A DNA stretch of 64,000 nt from Clostridium sp. HBUAS56010 (lineage in GTDB: Bacteria > Bacillota > Clostridia > Lachnospirales > Lachnospiraceae): positions 124,001 through 188,000 of the forward strand of contig NZ_SULJ01000001.1 in assembly GCF_007115105.1 (NCBI RefSeq), given 5' to 3'. Below are positions 11,898 to 20,948 of this stretch, one piece after another. How positions within the stretch are numbered: the first letter of the stretch is position 1; every line of letters starts with the position of its first letter. The notes under the pieces were generated by a model that was not told the origin of the DNA, did not search any database, and saw only the letters and a list, made by a program, of their open reading frames with translations. A program made the translations under genes and the position numbers.

Positions 11898-11931
11898 AAC
11901 CGCAGTCTGAATAGACTGCGGTTATTTTTTT
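11898..11931 (+). terminator. Attenuator terminator T1
   Basis: AACCGCAGTCT (11898-11908) pairs perfectly with AGACTGCGGTT (11913-11923) across a GAAT loop, followed by ATTTTTTT. The 3' arm is nearly repeated at 11997-12007 (AGACTGTGGTT), so the 5' arm has an alternative partner. It lies 40 bases after the leader ORF stop. Confidence 0.88.
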
Positions 11932-11938
11932 CTATGTT

Positions 11939-11979
11939 GCTGGAAAAGACCGCCTTTTGCTGTCTTTTCCAGCTTTTTT
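11939..11979 (+). terminator. Attenuator terminator T2
   Basis: GCTGGAAAAGAC (11939-11950) pairs perfectly with GTCTTTTCCAGC (11962-11973), 12 base pairs, followed by TTTTTT. It is the second strong intrinsic terminator in a row and lies about 55 bases ahead of the exporter start. Confidence 0.88.
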
Positions 11980-12032
11980 ATGTGTCAGGGGGCAGCAGAC
12001 TGTGGTTTTAGAATTATTTTAAGGAGAAGAGT

Positions 12033-13775
12033 ATGAAAAATCTATGGAAGTATGCAAAAAAATACTGGCATATGTATCTGTTTGCTTTAGGTGCCATGGT
12101 AATCAGTATTTTGCTGGATGCAGCAGCACCTCAGATCACCAAACGTATCATTGATGACGTAATTGTAGGCGGAGAAATGAAAATTCTCATGAATCTGCTT
12201 TTGGGCCTTCTTGGAATTGGGCTTTTAAGGGCTGTATTCCAGTATGCCAAGGAATTTGTTTTTGATTATGCCTCATCCGGAATTGGAAGCGGACTGAGGA
12301 AAGACCTTTTTGACCATATCCAGACTTTATCCATGGGGTATTTCGACCGTCACAATACAGGAGAGCTGATGGCAAGAATCAAGGATGATGCCGAAAAAAT
12401 ATGGAACGCTTTTGGATTCGTTGGCATGTTAGTGATTGAGTGTACCATACACACTCTTGTAGTTCTTTTTTGTATGTATCGGATCAGTCCTGTTTTAACC
12501 TTAATTCCCCTTGCTGTTCTGCCGATCATTGCCTGGTATGCCATCAAGATGGAAAATGGGCTGGGAGAAGTTTATGATAAAATCAGCGAACAGACGGCGG
12601 AGTTAAATACAGTTGCCCAGGAAAATCTTGCGGGAGTGCGTACAGTAAAGGCTTTTGCAAGAGAAGACTATGAAATGGAAAAGTTTAAAAAGCACAACAA
12701 GAGTTTTTATGACTTAAATATGAAGCAGGCAAGGCTGGTTGTCCGCTATCAGCCCAACATCTCCTTTTTGTCCAAGGTACTTTTGATCGCAGTGATTGTA
12801 ATCGGCGGGATTTTAGTTATTATGGAAAAAATGACGGTAGGAGAACTTGGTGCATTTTCTGAATATGCCAATAATATTATCTGGCCTATGGAAATGGTTG
12901 GCTGGCTCAGCAATGATCTGGCTGCGGCAATGGCTTCCAATAAGAAGATCAAGGCGATTATGGCGGAAGAGCCTGTGATTAAAGATACAGAACAGCCTGT
13001 TTACCCAGAGAAAATCAAGGGGGAACTGGTGTTTGACCAGGTTGGTTTCTCCATTGATGGAAAGTCTGTTTTAAACGATATTAATTTTACATTAAAGCCT
13101 GGGCAGACCATTGGGATTATGGGAGTAACCGGTTCCGGGAAAAGTTCTGTGGTTAATCTGATCAAGCGGTTTTACGATGTAACGGAAGGAAGAATACTGC
13201 TTGATGGAATCAATATCAAAGAACTTCCTCTCTCTGTTTTAAGAAAAGAAATCTCAGTGGTCATGCAGGATGTATTCCTGTTTTCCGACAGCATTACGGA
13301 AAATATAAAAACCGGAAACCGGGAGAGGGCAAAATGGGAAAGCGTGCAGCAGGCTTCTATTTCAGCGGAAGCCCACAGCTTTATCTCAAAACTGACCGAT
13401 CAGTACGACACGGTAATAGGAGAACGTGGAGTAGGACTTTCGGGAGGACAGAAACAGCGGATCAGCATCGCAAGAGCCATTGCCAAAGAAAGTCCGATTC
13501 TGATCTTTGATGATTCCACCTCGGCTCTTGATATGGAAACGGAGAAGAAAATTGAACATCATCTGTGGAATCAGAAACAGAGTTCTAAGATCATCATTGC
13601 CCACCGCATATCGGCAGTCCGTAATGCGGATGAAATTCTGATTTTTTCAGATGGAAAGATTATAGAGCGGGGAACCCACAAAGATCTGATGGAAAAACGG
13701 GGGGAATATTACAAAACCTATCAGGTGCAGTATGGAGAGGAGGAAACAACATGGCAGTCAATTCCAGCAGAGTAG
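12033..13775 (+). CDS. Heterodimeric ABC exporter, half-transporter with degenerate Walker B (BmrC/LmrC-like)
   Basis: 580-residue type IV ABC half-transporter: six membrane spans (about residues 1-305), then the ATPase domain. Walker A GVTGSGKSS is near residue 366, the signature LSGGQ is canonical and the H-loop IIAHR is present. Walker B reads LIFDDSTSALD, with Asp replacing the catalytic Glu (about residue 493). That is the mark of the non-catalytic half of heterodimeric multidrug exporters. The partner begins 25 bases before this gene ends. Expression is probably controlled by the leader ORF and double terminator upstream. The substrate is probably a drug or amphiphile, by family and regulation. 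Confidence 0.92.
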   Translation: MKNLWKYAKKYWHMYLFALGAMVISILLDAAAPQITKRIIDDVIVGGEMKILMNLLLGLLGIGLLRAVFQYAKEFVFDYASSGIGSGLRKDLFDHIQTLSMGYFDRHNTGELMARIKDDAEKIWNAFGFVGMLVIECTIHTLVVLFCMYRISPVLTLIPLAVLPIIAWYAIKMENGLGEVYDKISEQTAELNTVAQENLAGVRTVKAFAREDYEMEKFKKHNKSFYDLNMKQARLVVRYQPNISFLSKVLLIAVIVIGGILVIMEKMTVGELGAFSEYANNIIWPMEMVGWLSNDLAAAMASNKKIKAIMAEEPVIKDTEQPVYPEKIKGELVFDQVGFSIDGKSVLNDINFTLKPGQTIGIMGVTGSGKSSVVNLIKRFYDVTEGRILLDGINIKELPLSVLRKEISVVMQDVFLFSDSITENIKTGNRERAKWESVQQASISAEAHSFISKLTDQYDTVIGERGVGLSGGQKQRISIARAIAKESPILIFDDSTSALDMETEKKIEHHLWNQKQSSKIIIAHRISAVRNADEILIFSDGKIIERGTHKDLMEKRGEYYKTYQVQYGEEETTWQSIPAE

Positions 13776-15574
13776 ATGAAGATCAAAAAGAAGTGTTAAA
13801 AAAGGATACCATAATACGTTTGTTTGCATATCTTCTTGGTTTTAAAAAGCAGATTACAATTGTTTTATTGATTATGGCTGGAACCATAACAATCAGTATG
13901 CTGGCACCCCTTATCATGGAGTATGCCATTAATGTATGTGTGGCTCAAAAGGATATCAGGGGTCTTTTGATATTGGGAGGAGGAGCAGTGTTTTTGTTTG
14001 TGTTATTTTTGATTGGAACAAAGGTTCGGATGGTTCTTATGGCAGAAGTATCCAATCAGGTTTTACTGGAAATCAGGGAAGAACTGTACAAACATATTCA
14101 AAGCCTTGGTTTCGGATTTTTTGACAGCCGGCCAACGGGAAAGATTCTCGCCAGAGTGATTGGTGATGTGAATTCTCTGAAAAATGTTTTGTCAGACAGC
14201 GTCACTCAGTTAATTCCTGATCTTCTTACGGTTATATGCGTAGCCGTTATTATGGTGGTGAAGAATTACCGTCTGGCTATGGCTGCACTTTTAACCCTTC
14301 CGATTCTGGCTGTTGGTATGTTTCTGATTGAAACAACCGTCCACAGAAGATGGCAGATTTACCGTAAAAAGACTTCTAATTTAAATGCGTATGTTCATGA
14401 AGATTTATCGGGAATCAGAATTATTCAAAGCTTTGCCGCAGAACGGGAGACAAAACAGGTGTTTCACAGTCTGGTTGACCAGCATTATCAATCTTTTATC
14501 AATGCGGTGGCTGTGGCGGACGGGTTTGGACCTCTGGTTGAGGTCACCTGGGGGCTTGGAGTTTTTTTGCTTTATTTTATCGGCATTCGCATGATAGGGG
14601 TGGAACAGGTAGGAATTGGTACATTCCTGGCATTTTCAACTTATCTTTCCATGTTCTGGAGTCCCATCCGCAATCTTGCCAACTTTTATAATAAACTGAC
14701 CACCAATCTTTCGGCTGCGGAGCGGATCTTTGACCTGATTGATACAGAGGCAGAGATAAAGGATCAGGAAGGGGCGAAAGAATTATTTGGATTAAAGGGA
14801 GAAGTGGTTTTTGAAAATGTATCATTTGCTTACAGTGACGAACCGGACCGCTTGATTTTAAAAGAGGTTAATTTTGCTATCAAGCCAGGTGAAACTATAG
14901 CACTTGTAGGTCCTACGGGAGCAGGCAAAACGACAATTGTAAATCTGATCAGCCGGTTTTATGAAACAACAAAGGGGAATATCTGGATTGATGGTCATGA
15001 AATCAAGGATTTTACCTTAAACAGTTTAAGAAGCCAGCTTGGCATTATGACACAGGATAACTTTCTTTTTTCCGGCACAATTGGAGATAACATTCGGTAT
15101 GGACGGTTAGATGCCACTCAGGAGGAGATTATAGAAGCCGCGAAAGCGGTCAGTGCCCACGATTTTATTATGAAACTGGAAAATGGCTATGATACAGTCA
15201 TCAGTGAACGCGGAGCAGGATTATCCATAGGACAGAGACAGCTTCTGGCATTTGCCCGGACCATGGTTTCAAGACCAGGAATTTTAATTCTTGATGAAGC
15301 CACCTCAAGCATTGATACCCACACAGAACTTCTGGTGCAGAAAGGGATTGACGCATTGTTAAAGGGCAGGACTTCTTTTATCATTGCCCATCGTCTTTCC
15401 ACCATACGAAAAGCAGACAGGATCTTTGTCATTGACAATGGAATGGTTATGGAAGAAGGAACCCATGAGGAACTTTTAAAACGGAAAGGTGCTTATTATC
15501 AGTTGTATCAGAGCCAGTTTTCAGAGGCAGCCCCATTTGGAAAAGGGATTGACCGGATCGGGGAAATGCAATAG
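13751..15574 (+). CDS. Heterodimeric ABC exporter, catalytic half (BmrD/LmrD-like)
   Basis: 607-residue half-transporter overlapping its partner by 25 bases, with GAGGAGG inside the end of the upstream gene. Six membrane spans precede the ATPase domain. Walker A is GPTGAGKTT (about 386-394) and Walker B is ILILDEATSSID with the catalytic Glu intact. The signature reads LSIGQ instead of LSGGQ. Together with the Asp in its partner's Walker B this predicts one degenerate and one active ATP site, as in BmrCD, LmrCD and TM287/288. Confidence 0.92.
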   Translation: MAVNSSRVDEDQKEVLKKDTIIRLFAYLLGFKKQITIVLLIMAGTITISMLAPLIMEYAINVCVAQKDIRGLLILGGGAVFLFVLFLIGTKVRMVLMAEVSNQVLLEIREELYKHIQSLGFGFFDSRPTGKILARVIGDVNSLKNVLSDSVTQLIPDLLTVICVAVIMVVKNYRLAMAALLTLPILAVGMFLIETTVHRRWQIYRKKTSNLNAYVHEDLSGIRIIQSFAAERETKQVFHSLVDQHYQSFINAVAVADGFGPLVEVTWGLGVFLLYFIGIRMIGVEQVGIGTFLAFSTYLSMFWSPIRNLANFYNKLTTNLSAAERIFDLIDTEAEIKDQEGAKELFGLKGEVVFENVSFAYSDEPDRLILKEVNFAIKPGETIALVGPTGAGKTTIVNLISRFYETTKGNIWIDGHEIKDFTLNSLRSQLGIMTQDNFLFSGTIGDNIRYGRLDATQEEIIEAAKAVSAHDFIMKLENGYDTVISERGAGLSIGQRQLLAFARTMVSRPGILILDEATSSIDTHTELLVQKGIDALLKGRTSFIIAHRLSTIRKADRIFVIDNGMVMEEGTHEELLKRKGAYYQLYQSQFSEAAPFGKGIDRIGEMQ

Positions 15575-15596
15575 AATAGAAGACGAGGTGAGAAGA

Positions 15597-16478
15597 ATGA
15601 CAGAAGGAGCATTAGTTTTAGAAGGCGGTTCTCTCCGGGGAGTTTTTACTGCCGGAGTTTTGGATGTATTTATGGAGAAAGGAATTGAGTTTTCTTATGT
15701 AAATGGGGTGTCTGCCGGTTCCATGGCTGGAATGAGCTACATCAGCAAACAGGTTGGACGTTCCATCCGGGTGAATTTGGATTATGTAAGGGACAAACGT
15801 TTTTTAAGCTTCAGGAATATGGTTAAGAACCGTTCTGTTTTTAATTTTGATTTTTTATTTGGGGAATTAAGCAATAATCTTGTTCCTTTTGACTATGATA
15901 CATTTTACAGTTCCAGACAGACCTTTGAGGTGGTTGCAACCCGTTGTAAGACCGGGAAGCCGGAATATTTCGAGAAGAGTGCCTGCAAGGATTTTGTCAA
16001 TGCAGTCAAGGCATCAAGCAGCATACCGATTTTATCCAGCATGATTCCTGTCAATGGAAAAAAATATCTTGATGGCGGCTGTTCCATGCCTGTTGCATAC
16101 CAGAGAGCGATTGACCTTGGATATGAAAAGACAGTGGTAGTTCTTACAAGGGAAAAAGGCTATCGGAAGCCGCCCCTTGATAAATGGACGAAAAAAGGCT
16201 ATGAACGGTATTTTGGTCCGTTACCCAGGCTTTTGGAAGCATTGGAGGAGGTTCCGGACCGCTATAACCGGATGCAGGATGAATTGGATCGTCTGGAGGA
16301 ATCAGGCAGGGTCTATATCATTCGCCCGGATAAGCATGTGACCGTTCAGAGAACGGAACAGGATAAGCGCAAGCTGGAAGCACTCTATGAAGATGGAAGA
16401 AGGCTGGCGGAGACAAAACTGGAAGAGATGAAAGATTACCTTGGAATAAATGGAGAAGGAAAGGAAATAACGGTATAA
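15597..16478 (+). CDS. Patatin-like phospholipase family protein
   Basis: 293-residue cytoplasmic or peripheral lipid acyl hydrolase of the patatin/YjjU type. The oxyanion motif LEGGSLRG is near the N-terminus, the nucleophile Ser39 lies in GVSAGS, and the catalytic Asp159 in LDGGC, giving the Ser-Asp dyad. The C-terminal part (about 200-290) matches the extension common in bacterial members. The start at MTEGALV has a GAGGTGAGAAG site; longer in-frame starts run back into the exporter gene. It lies 22 bases after the exporter and ends 3 bases before pcrA, so it may share their transcript. Substrate unknown. Confidence 0.9.
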   Translation: MTEGALVLEGGSLRGVFTAGVLDVFMEKGIEFSYVNGVSAGSMAGMSYISKQVGRSIRVNLDYVRDKRFLSFRNMVKNRSVFNFDFLFGELSNNLVPFDYDTFYSSRQTFEVVATRCKTGKPEYFEKSACKDFVNAVKASSSIPILSSMIPVNGKKYLDGGCSMPVAYQRAIDLGYEKTVVVLTREKGYRKPPLDKWTKKGYERYFGPLPRLLEALEEVPDRYNRMQDELDRLEESGRVYIIRPDKHVTVQRTEQDKRKLEALYEDGRRLAETKLEEMKDYLGINGEGKEITV

Positions 16479-16481
16479 TTT

Positions 16482-18758
16482 ATGAGTATTTATGACACAT
16501 TGAACCCCATGCAGAAGAAAGCGGTGCTCCATACGGAGGGACCGCTTCTTGTACTGGCAGGAGCCGGTTCAGGAAAAACCAGGGTGCTTACTCATAGAAT
16601 TGCATACCTGATTGAAGAAAAAGGGATTAATCCCTGGAATATTCTTGCCATTACCTTTACCAATAAGGCAGCAGGAGAGATGAGGGAAAGGGTAGATCGT
16701 CTGGTGGAATTTGGTGCTGACAGCATCTGGGTTTCCACATTCCATTCTTCCTGCGTGCGTATTTTAAGGCGTCATATTGAAAGTCTTGGATATACAACTA
16801 ATTTTACAATTTATGATTCTGACGATCAGAAGACTTTAATGCGGCATGTCCTTAAGGATCTGGAACTGGACCCTAAGATTTATAAAGACAGGGTTATGCT
16901 TTCTGTGATTTCTACAGCGAAAAATGAACTGATATCTGCGGTAGAATTCGAAGAAGCATCGGCAGGAGATTTTCGGCAGAAGAAAGTGGCACAGGTCTAT
17001 AAAGAGTATCAAAGGCAGCTGAAAAAGAATAATGCTCTGGATTTTGATGATCTGATTATGAAGACCGTGCAGCTTTTTGAAACCAATGCAGATGTTCTCA
17101 ATTATTATCAGGAACGTTTTAAGTACATATTAGTGGACGAATATCAGGATACCAACACAGCTCAGTTTAAGCTGGTCAGTCTGTTGGCTGGTAAATATAA
17201 GAATCTCTGTGTGGTAGGGGACGATGACCAGTCGATCTACAAATTTCGTGGAGCAAATATTGAGAATATCCTGAATTTTGAAAAATCTTATCCTGGTGCT
17301 GTTGTTATAAAACTGGAGCAGAATTACCGTTCCAGCCAAAGCATCTTAAATGCAGCAAACGAAGTCATACGCCATAACAGAGGAAGAAAAGACAAAACCC
17401 TTTGGACTGCCAACGAAGAAGGACCTCTGGTTCAGTTTAAACAATTTGATAATGCTGCTGAGGAAGCGGATGCCATTGTCCGTGATATTTTAAACAGTCC
17501 GTCAGAATACCAGGACTGTGCTGTGCTTTACCGGACCAATGCCCAGTCCCGTCTGATTGAAGAAAAATGTCTTCAGCACAATGTTCCTTACCGAATGGTA
17601 GGCGGAGTGAACTTTTACCAGAGAAAAGAAATTAAGGATATTCTGGCTTATTTAAAGACCATTGCCAATGGACAGGATGATCTGGCGGCACTTCGTGTTA
17701 TTAATGTGCCAAAACGGGGAATTGGTGCTACCAGCCTGGCAAGAATCCAGGCATTTGCTTCGGAACGGGAATTCGGGATTTATGATGCGTTCTGCCGGGC
17801 AAAGGCTGTTCCAAGTCTTGGAAAAGCAGCAGATAAAGTGTTGAAATTTACGGAATTAATTGAAGATTTCCGCAGCAGGTTAGAAGAAGAGACTTATACC
17901 ATTCACCAATTGATTGAAGATGTTCTTGATGAAACCGGTTATCTGAAAGAGCTGGAAGCAGAAGGGGAGATTGAATACCAGACCCGTCTGGAGAATATGG
18001 AAGAGCTGATTAACAAAGCAGTCAGCTTTGAGCGGGATCATGAGCAATGGGATTTAAGTGAGTTTCTGGAAGAAGTTGCCCTTGTAGCAGATGTGGACCG
18101 GATGGATGACTCGGAAAACAGGGTGACACTTATGACGCTTCATAGCGCAAAGGGACTGGAATTTCCAAGGGTCTATTTAACGGGAATGGAAGATGGTCTT
18201 TTCCCCAGCATGATGTCCATATCTTCTGACGACAGGGAAGCGGTAGAAGAGGAACGCAGGCTTTGCTATGTTGGAATTACCAGAGCCCAGAATTATCTGA
18301 TGATGACAGCAGCAAGACAGCGTATGGTAAACGGGGAAACCCGGTATGCCAAGATAAGTCGTTTTGTTGAAGAGATTCCGTCGGACCTTCTGGACTCTGA
18401 TAAGCTGGAGCCACGTCTTTCATCGACCCGCAGCCAGAGTGATTTTGATGACAGTGCTCTGCCTTGGGGAAAAGCCTCTAAATCTGCCGGGGTCAGCAGT
18501 TTTGGACCTGGAAACAATTCTTATGCCTCCAAAACAGTACAGCCTGTATCAAAGCCTGGATTTGGGAAAGCGTTTACCGTGGAAAAGGCTGGTTCTTTGG
18601 ATTATAAAGCAGGGGACAGGGTCAGCCATATCAAGTTTGGGCAGGGACAGGTCATGGAAATTAAAGATGGAGGAAGAGACTACGAAGTTACGGTTCATTT
18701 TGATACGGCTGGTGTGAAAAAGATGTTTGCATCCTTTGCAAAACTGAAACTTTTATAA
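16482..18758 (+). CDS. pcrA: ATP-dependent DNA helicase PcrA (UvrD family)
   Basis: 758-residue superfamily 1A 3'-5' helicase for DNA repair and clearing of replication/transcription conflicts. The order is Q-motif LNPMQKKAV, Walker A AGAGSGKT, motif II VDEYQDTN, motif III GDDDQSIYKFRGA, motif IV EQNYRSS, motif V TLMTLHSAKGLEF and motif VI ERRLCYVGITRA. The C-terminal tail has a low-complexity linker followed by a Tudor-like module (VSHIKFGQGQVMEIKDG, about 705-755), as in Firmicute PcrA. It ends before an AT-rich gap carrying the next promoter. Confidence 0.97.
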   Translation: MSIYDTLNPMQKKAVLHTEGPLLVLAGAGSGKTRVLTHRIAYLIEEKGINPWNILAITFTNKAAGEMRERVDRLVEFGADSIWVSTFHSSCVRILRRHIESLGYTTNFTIYDSDDQKTLMRHVLKDLELDPKIYKDRVMLSVISTAKNELISAVEFEEASAGDFRQKKVAQVYKEYQRQLKKNNALDFDDLIMKTVQLFETNADVLNYYQERFKYILVDEYQDTNTAQFKLVSLLAGKYKNLCVVGDDDQSIYKFRGANIENILNFEKSYPGAVVIKLEQNYRSSQSILNAANEVIRHNRGRKDKTLWTANEEGPLVQFKQFDNAAEEADAIVRDILNSPSEYQDCAVLYRTNAQSRLIEEKCLQHNVPYRMVGGVNFYQRKEIKDILAYLKTIANGQDDLAALRVINVPKRGIGATSLARIQAFASEREFGIYDAFCRAKAVPSLGKAADKVLKFTELIEDFRSRLEEETYTIHQLIEDVLDETGYLKELEAEGEIEYQTRLENMEELINKAVSFERDHEQWDLSEFLEEVALVADVDRMDDSENRVTLMTLHSAKGLEFPRVYLTGMEDGLFPSMMSISSDDREAVEEERRLCYVGITRAQNYLMMTAARQRMVNGETRYAKISRFVEEIPSDLLDSDKLEPRLSSTRSQSDFDDSALPWGKASKSAGVSSFGPGNNSYASKTVQPVSKPGFGKAFTVEKAGSLDYKAGDRVSHIKFGQGQVMEIKDGGRDYEVTVHFDTAGVKKMFASFAKLKLL

Positions 18759-18823
18759 ATTTAATAATCAATACATAAAATTTAAAAAAAATGTGAAAAT
18801 GATAGTAAAAGGATCAATATAAT

Positions 18824-18831
18824 GGTATAAT
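18824..18831 (+). promoter_or_regulatory. Extended -10 promoter for the acidic-tail membrane protein
   Basis: TGGTATAAT-type extended -10 (TATAAT at 18826-18831) with no clear -35, about 73 bases upstream of the next start. An overlapping TATAAT is at 18818-18823. Confidence 0.45.
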
Positions 18832-18903
18832 AACTGCGATAAGCAAAGAGATGAACCCTTTGCATAATTAGGAAAGCAAGGCTCTCAGAAAGGACGTGGA
18901 GAC

Positions 18904-19197
18904 ATGAACAGATTTGATGCAATGAGCAAAGAGGCTATGAGCAGACTGGAAGATCTTATGAACTCAAGCAGAGTGAATGAATTGCTTCATAAAAGAGAAC
19001 AGGAAGAAAAAAAGAAAAATTGTATCCTCTGGATACTGGCTATTGTAGGTGCAGTAGCAGCGGTGGCAGGGATTGCTTATACAGTATATCGTTTCTTCAC
19101 ACCAGATTATCTGGAAGATTTTGAAGATGATTTTGATGACGATTTCGACGATGACTTCTTTGAAGATGATCAGCCCGCTGAAAGTTCTGAAAATTAA
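18904..19197 (+). CDS. Small membrane protein with a poly-Asp/Glu/Phe tail
   Basis: 97-residue protein of unknown function. The N-terminal 38 residues are charged and helical, then comes one membrane span (about 41-62, CILWILAIVGAVAAVAGIA), then a strongly acidic tail in which Asp/Glu runs are punctuated by Phe about every four residues. The start has AAAGGACGTGGAGAC upstream. It stands alone between pcrA and rlmD with its own promoter and terminator. The tail composition suggests a cation- or protein-binding role, but I know of no assigned function. Confidence 0.8.
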   Translation: MNRFDAMSKEAMSRLEDLMNSSRVNELLHKREQEEKKKNCILWILAIVGAVAAVAGIAYTVYRFFTPDYLEDFEDDFDDDFDDDFFEDDQPAESSEN

Positions 19198-19219
19198 GAA
19201 TGGCATTATAATAGAGAGA

Positions 19220-19249
19220 GCGTGCCTCAATGAATGAGACACGCTTTTT
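19220..19249 (+). terminator. Rho-independent terminator
   Basis: GCGTGCCTCA (19220-19229) pairs with TGAGACACGC (19235-19244), one mismatch, followed by TTTTT. It ends the small membrane-protein transcript. Confidence 0.8.
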
Positions 19250-19287
19250 GCTCGATTAGATATAATAAAAGGATAGGAGTCAACATA

Positions 19288-20646
19288 GTGAAAAAGGGTG
19301 AGATATACGAAGGAATTATCGGATGTTTTGATTTTCCGGATAAAGGAACCATTGAACTGCCGGAGGGGAGAATCACGGTAAAGCATGCGCTTCCAGGGCA
19401 GAAACTCCGTGTTATGATTAACAAGAAACGTGGAGGTAAGGCAGAAGGCCGTATTCTTGAGGTGCTGGAACCTTCCAGTCTGGAGACGGCAGCGGATCCC
19501 TGCCGCCATTTTGGAATCTGCGGAGGCTGCACGTATCAGACGATTCCTTATGAAGAGCAGTTAAAAATCAAAGAAAAACAAGTAAAGGATTTAATTGACG
19601 GTGTCTGTGAGTCCTATGAGTTTGAGGGAATTAAGGCTAGTCCCATAGAAGATGGATACCGGAATAAGATGGAGTTCTCTTTTGGAGACGAATATAAAGA
19701 TGGTCCTCTTTCTCTTGGAATGCACAAGAGGGGCAGTTTTTATGATGTGGTTACCACCACAGACTGTAAGATTGTTAATTCTGATTTCTGTGATATATTA
19801 AAAGCTGTCAAAGAATATTTTGAAGCACGTGGAACGAGATTTTATAAGAAGATGCAGCATACCGGGTATCTGCGCCATCTTCTGGTTCGCCGTGCCATTA
19901 AGACCGGTGAGATTTTAATCGACCTGGTTACGACTACGCAGGAAGATATGGATTTGGCTCCTTTTACGGAGCGGTTATTGGAGCTTAAGTTAAATGGCAG
20001 GATTGTTGGAATCCTACATACTTTAAATGACAGCCTTGCAGATGTGGTGAAAAGTGACAGAACCGATATCTTGTACGGACAGGATTTTTTCTACGAAGAA
20101 CTTTTAGGGTTAAGATTCAAAATTTCTCCGTTTTCTTTTTTTCAGACCAATTCTCTGGGAGCAGAAGTGCTTTATGAGACTACAAGAAGGTATGTAGGAG
20201 AGACGAAGGACAAGGTGGTATTTGACTTATACAGCGGTACAGGTACCATTGCCCAGATTATTGCACCGGTTGCCAGGAAAGTCGTGGGAGTGGAGATTGT
20301 CTCCGAAGCAGTAGATGCGGCAAGGGAGAATGCAGAACTTAATGGTCTGGACAATTGCGAATTCATTGCTGGAGATGTATTGAAGGTCATTGATGAGTTG
20401 AAAGACAAACCTGACCTTATCATCCTCGATCCTCCCAGAGATGGTATCCATCCAAAGGCTCTTATGAAGATTATTAATTTCGGTGTGGACCGGCTGGTGT
20501 ATGTGTCTTGTAAACCAACAAGCCTTACCAGGGATTTAGTTGTGCTGCAGGAGAATGGGTATCAGGTGGAGAAGGTTTGTTGCGTGGATATGTTTCCTTC
20601 TACGGCGAATGTGGAAACGGTTTGTTTGTTATCCCGCATAAAATAA
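19288..20646 (+). CDS. rlmD: 23S rRNA (uracil-C5)-methyltransferase, RlmD/RlmCD type
   Basis: 452-residue SAM-dependent enzyme making 5-methyluridine in 23S rRNA. A GTG start at 19288 with AGGAGT upstream is preferred, because an in-frame ATG at 19234 lies inside the preceding terminator. An N-terminal TRAM domain (about 1-60) is followed by the iron-sulfur cluster cysteines Cys72, Cys78, Cys81 and Cys160. The SAM motif is DLYSGTGTIAQ, then LDPPRDGIHPKAL, and the catalytic Cys408 in YVSCKPTSL. TrmFO- or TrmA-type specificity is less likely given the cluster. Confidence 0.93.
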   Translation: MKKGEIYEGIIGCFDFPDKGTIELPEGRITVKHALPGQKLRVMINKKRGGKAEGRILEVLEPSSLETAADPCRHFGICGGCTYQTIPYEEQLKIKEKQVKDLIDGVCESYEFEGIKASPIEDGYRNKMEFSFGDEYKDGPLSLGMHKRGSFYDVVTTTDCKIVNSDFCDILKAVKEYFEARGTRFYKKMQHTGYLRHLLVRRAIKTGEILIDLVTTTQEDMDLAPFTERLLELKLNGRIVGILHTLNDSLADVVKSDRTDILYGQDFFYEELLGLRFKISPFSFFQTNSLGAEVLYETTRRYVGETKDKVVFDLYSGTGTIAQIIAPVARKVVGVEIVSEAVDAARENAELNGLDNCEFIAGDVLKVIDELKDKPDLIILDPPRDGIHPKALMKIINFGVDRLVYVSCKPTSLTRDLVVLQENGYQVEKVCCVDMFPSTANVETVCLLSRIK

Positions 20647-20771
20647 GCCTTTAAGAAGTTTTGAATACCAGAAATAGTGCTCGTGACAACTATTTGGCAA
20701 CCATTCATCAGATTACTCAGCAAATCGTTTTATAGCAATTCGATTTATTGAGTGTTGTAAAAGATATTAAA

Positions 20772-20811
20772 AAAAGTGTAATTTTCCCAAATGGAGAATT
20801 ATACTTTTTTT
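20772..20811 (+). terminator. Rho-independent terminator in the gap after rlmD
   Basis: AAGTGTAATTTTCC (20774-20787) pairs with GGAGAATTATACTT (20793-20806), 14 pairs including two G-U, followed by TTTTT. The rest of the 302-base gap (20647-20948) is AT-rich. It holds a TATAAT at 20896-20901 that may serve the next gene; I see nothing else in it. Confidence 0.75.
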
Positions 20812-20948
20812 ATATAAGAAAGTATGATATCATGGAAGTTAAAAGAAATTTATCCAAATAGATCAATAAAAAGATTCTCAATTATAGATTATTTTTATAA
20901 TGAGAGTTTTGTGACTTTTACTTCATAGAACAAGGCAGGAGAAAATGA

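Noticed and set aside
19234-19287. Upstream ATG start for RlmD
   Set aside because: It lies inside the preceding intrinsic terminator; the GTG at 19288 with AGGAGT fits the family N-terminus.
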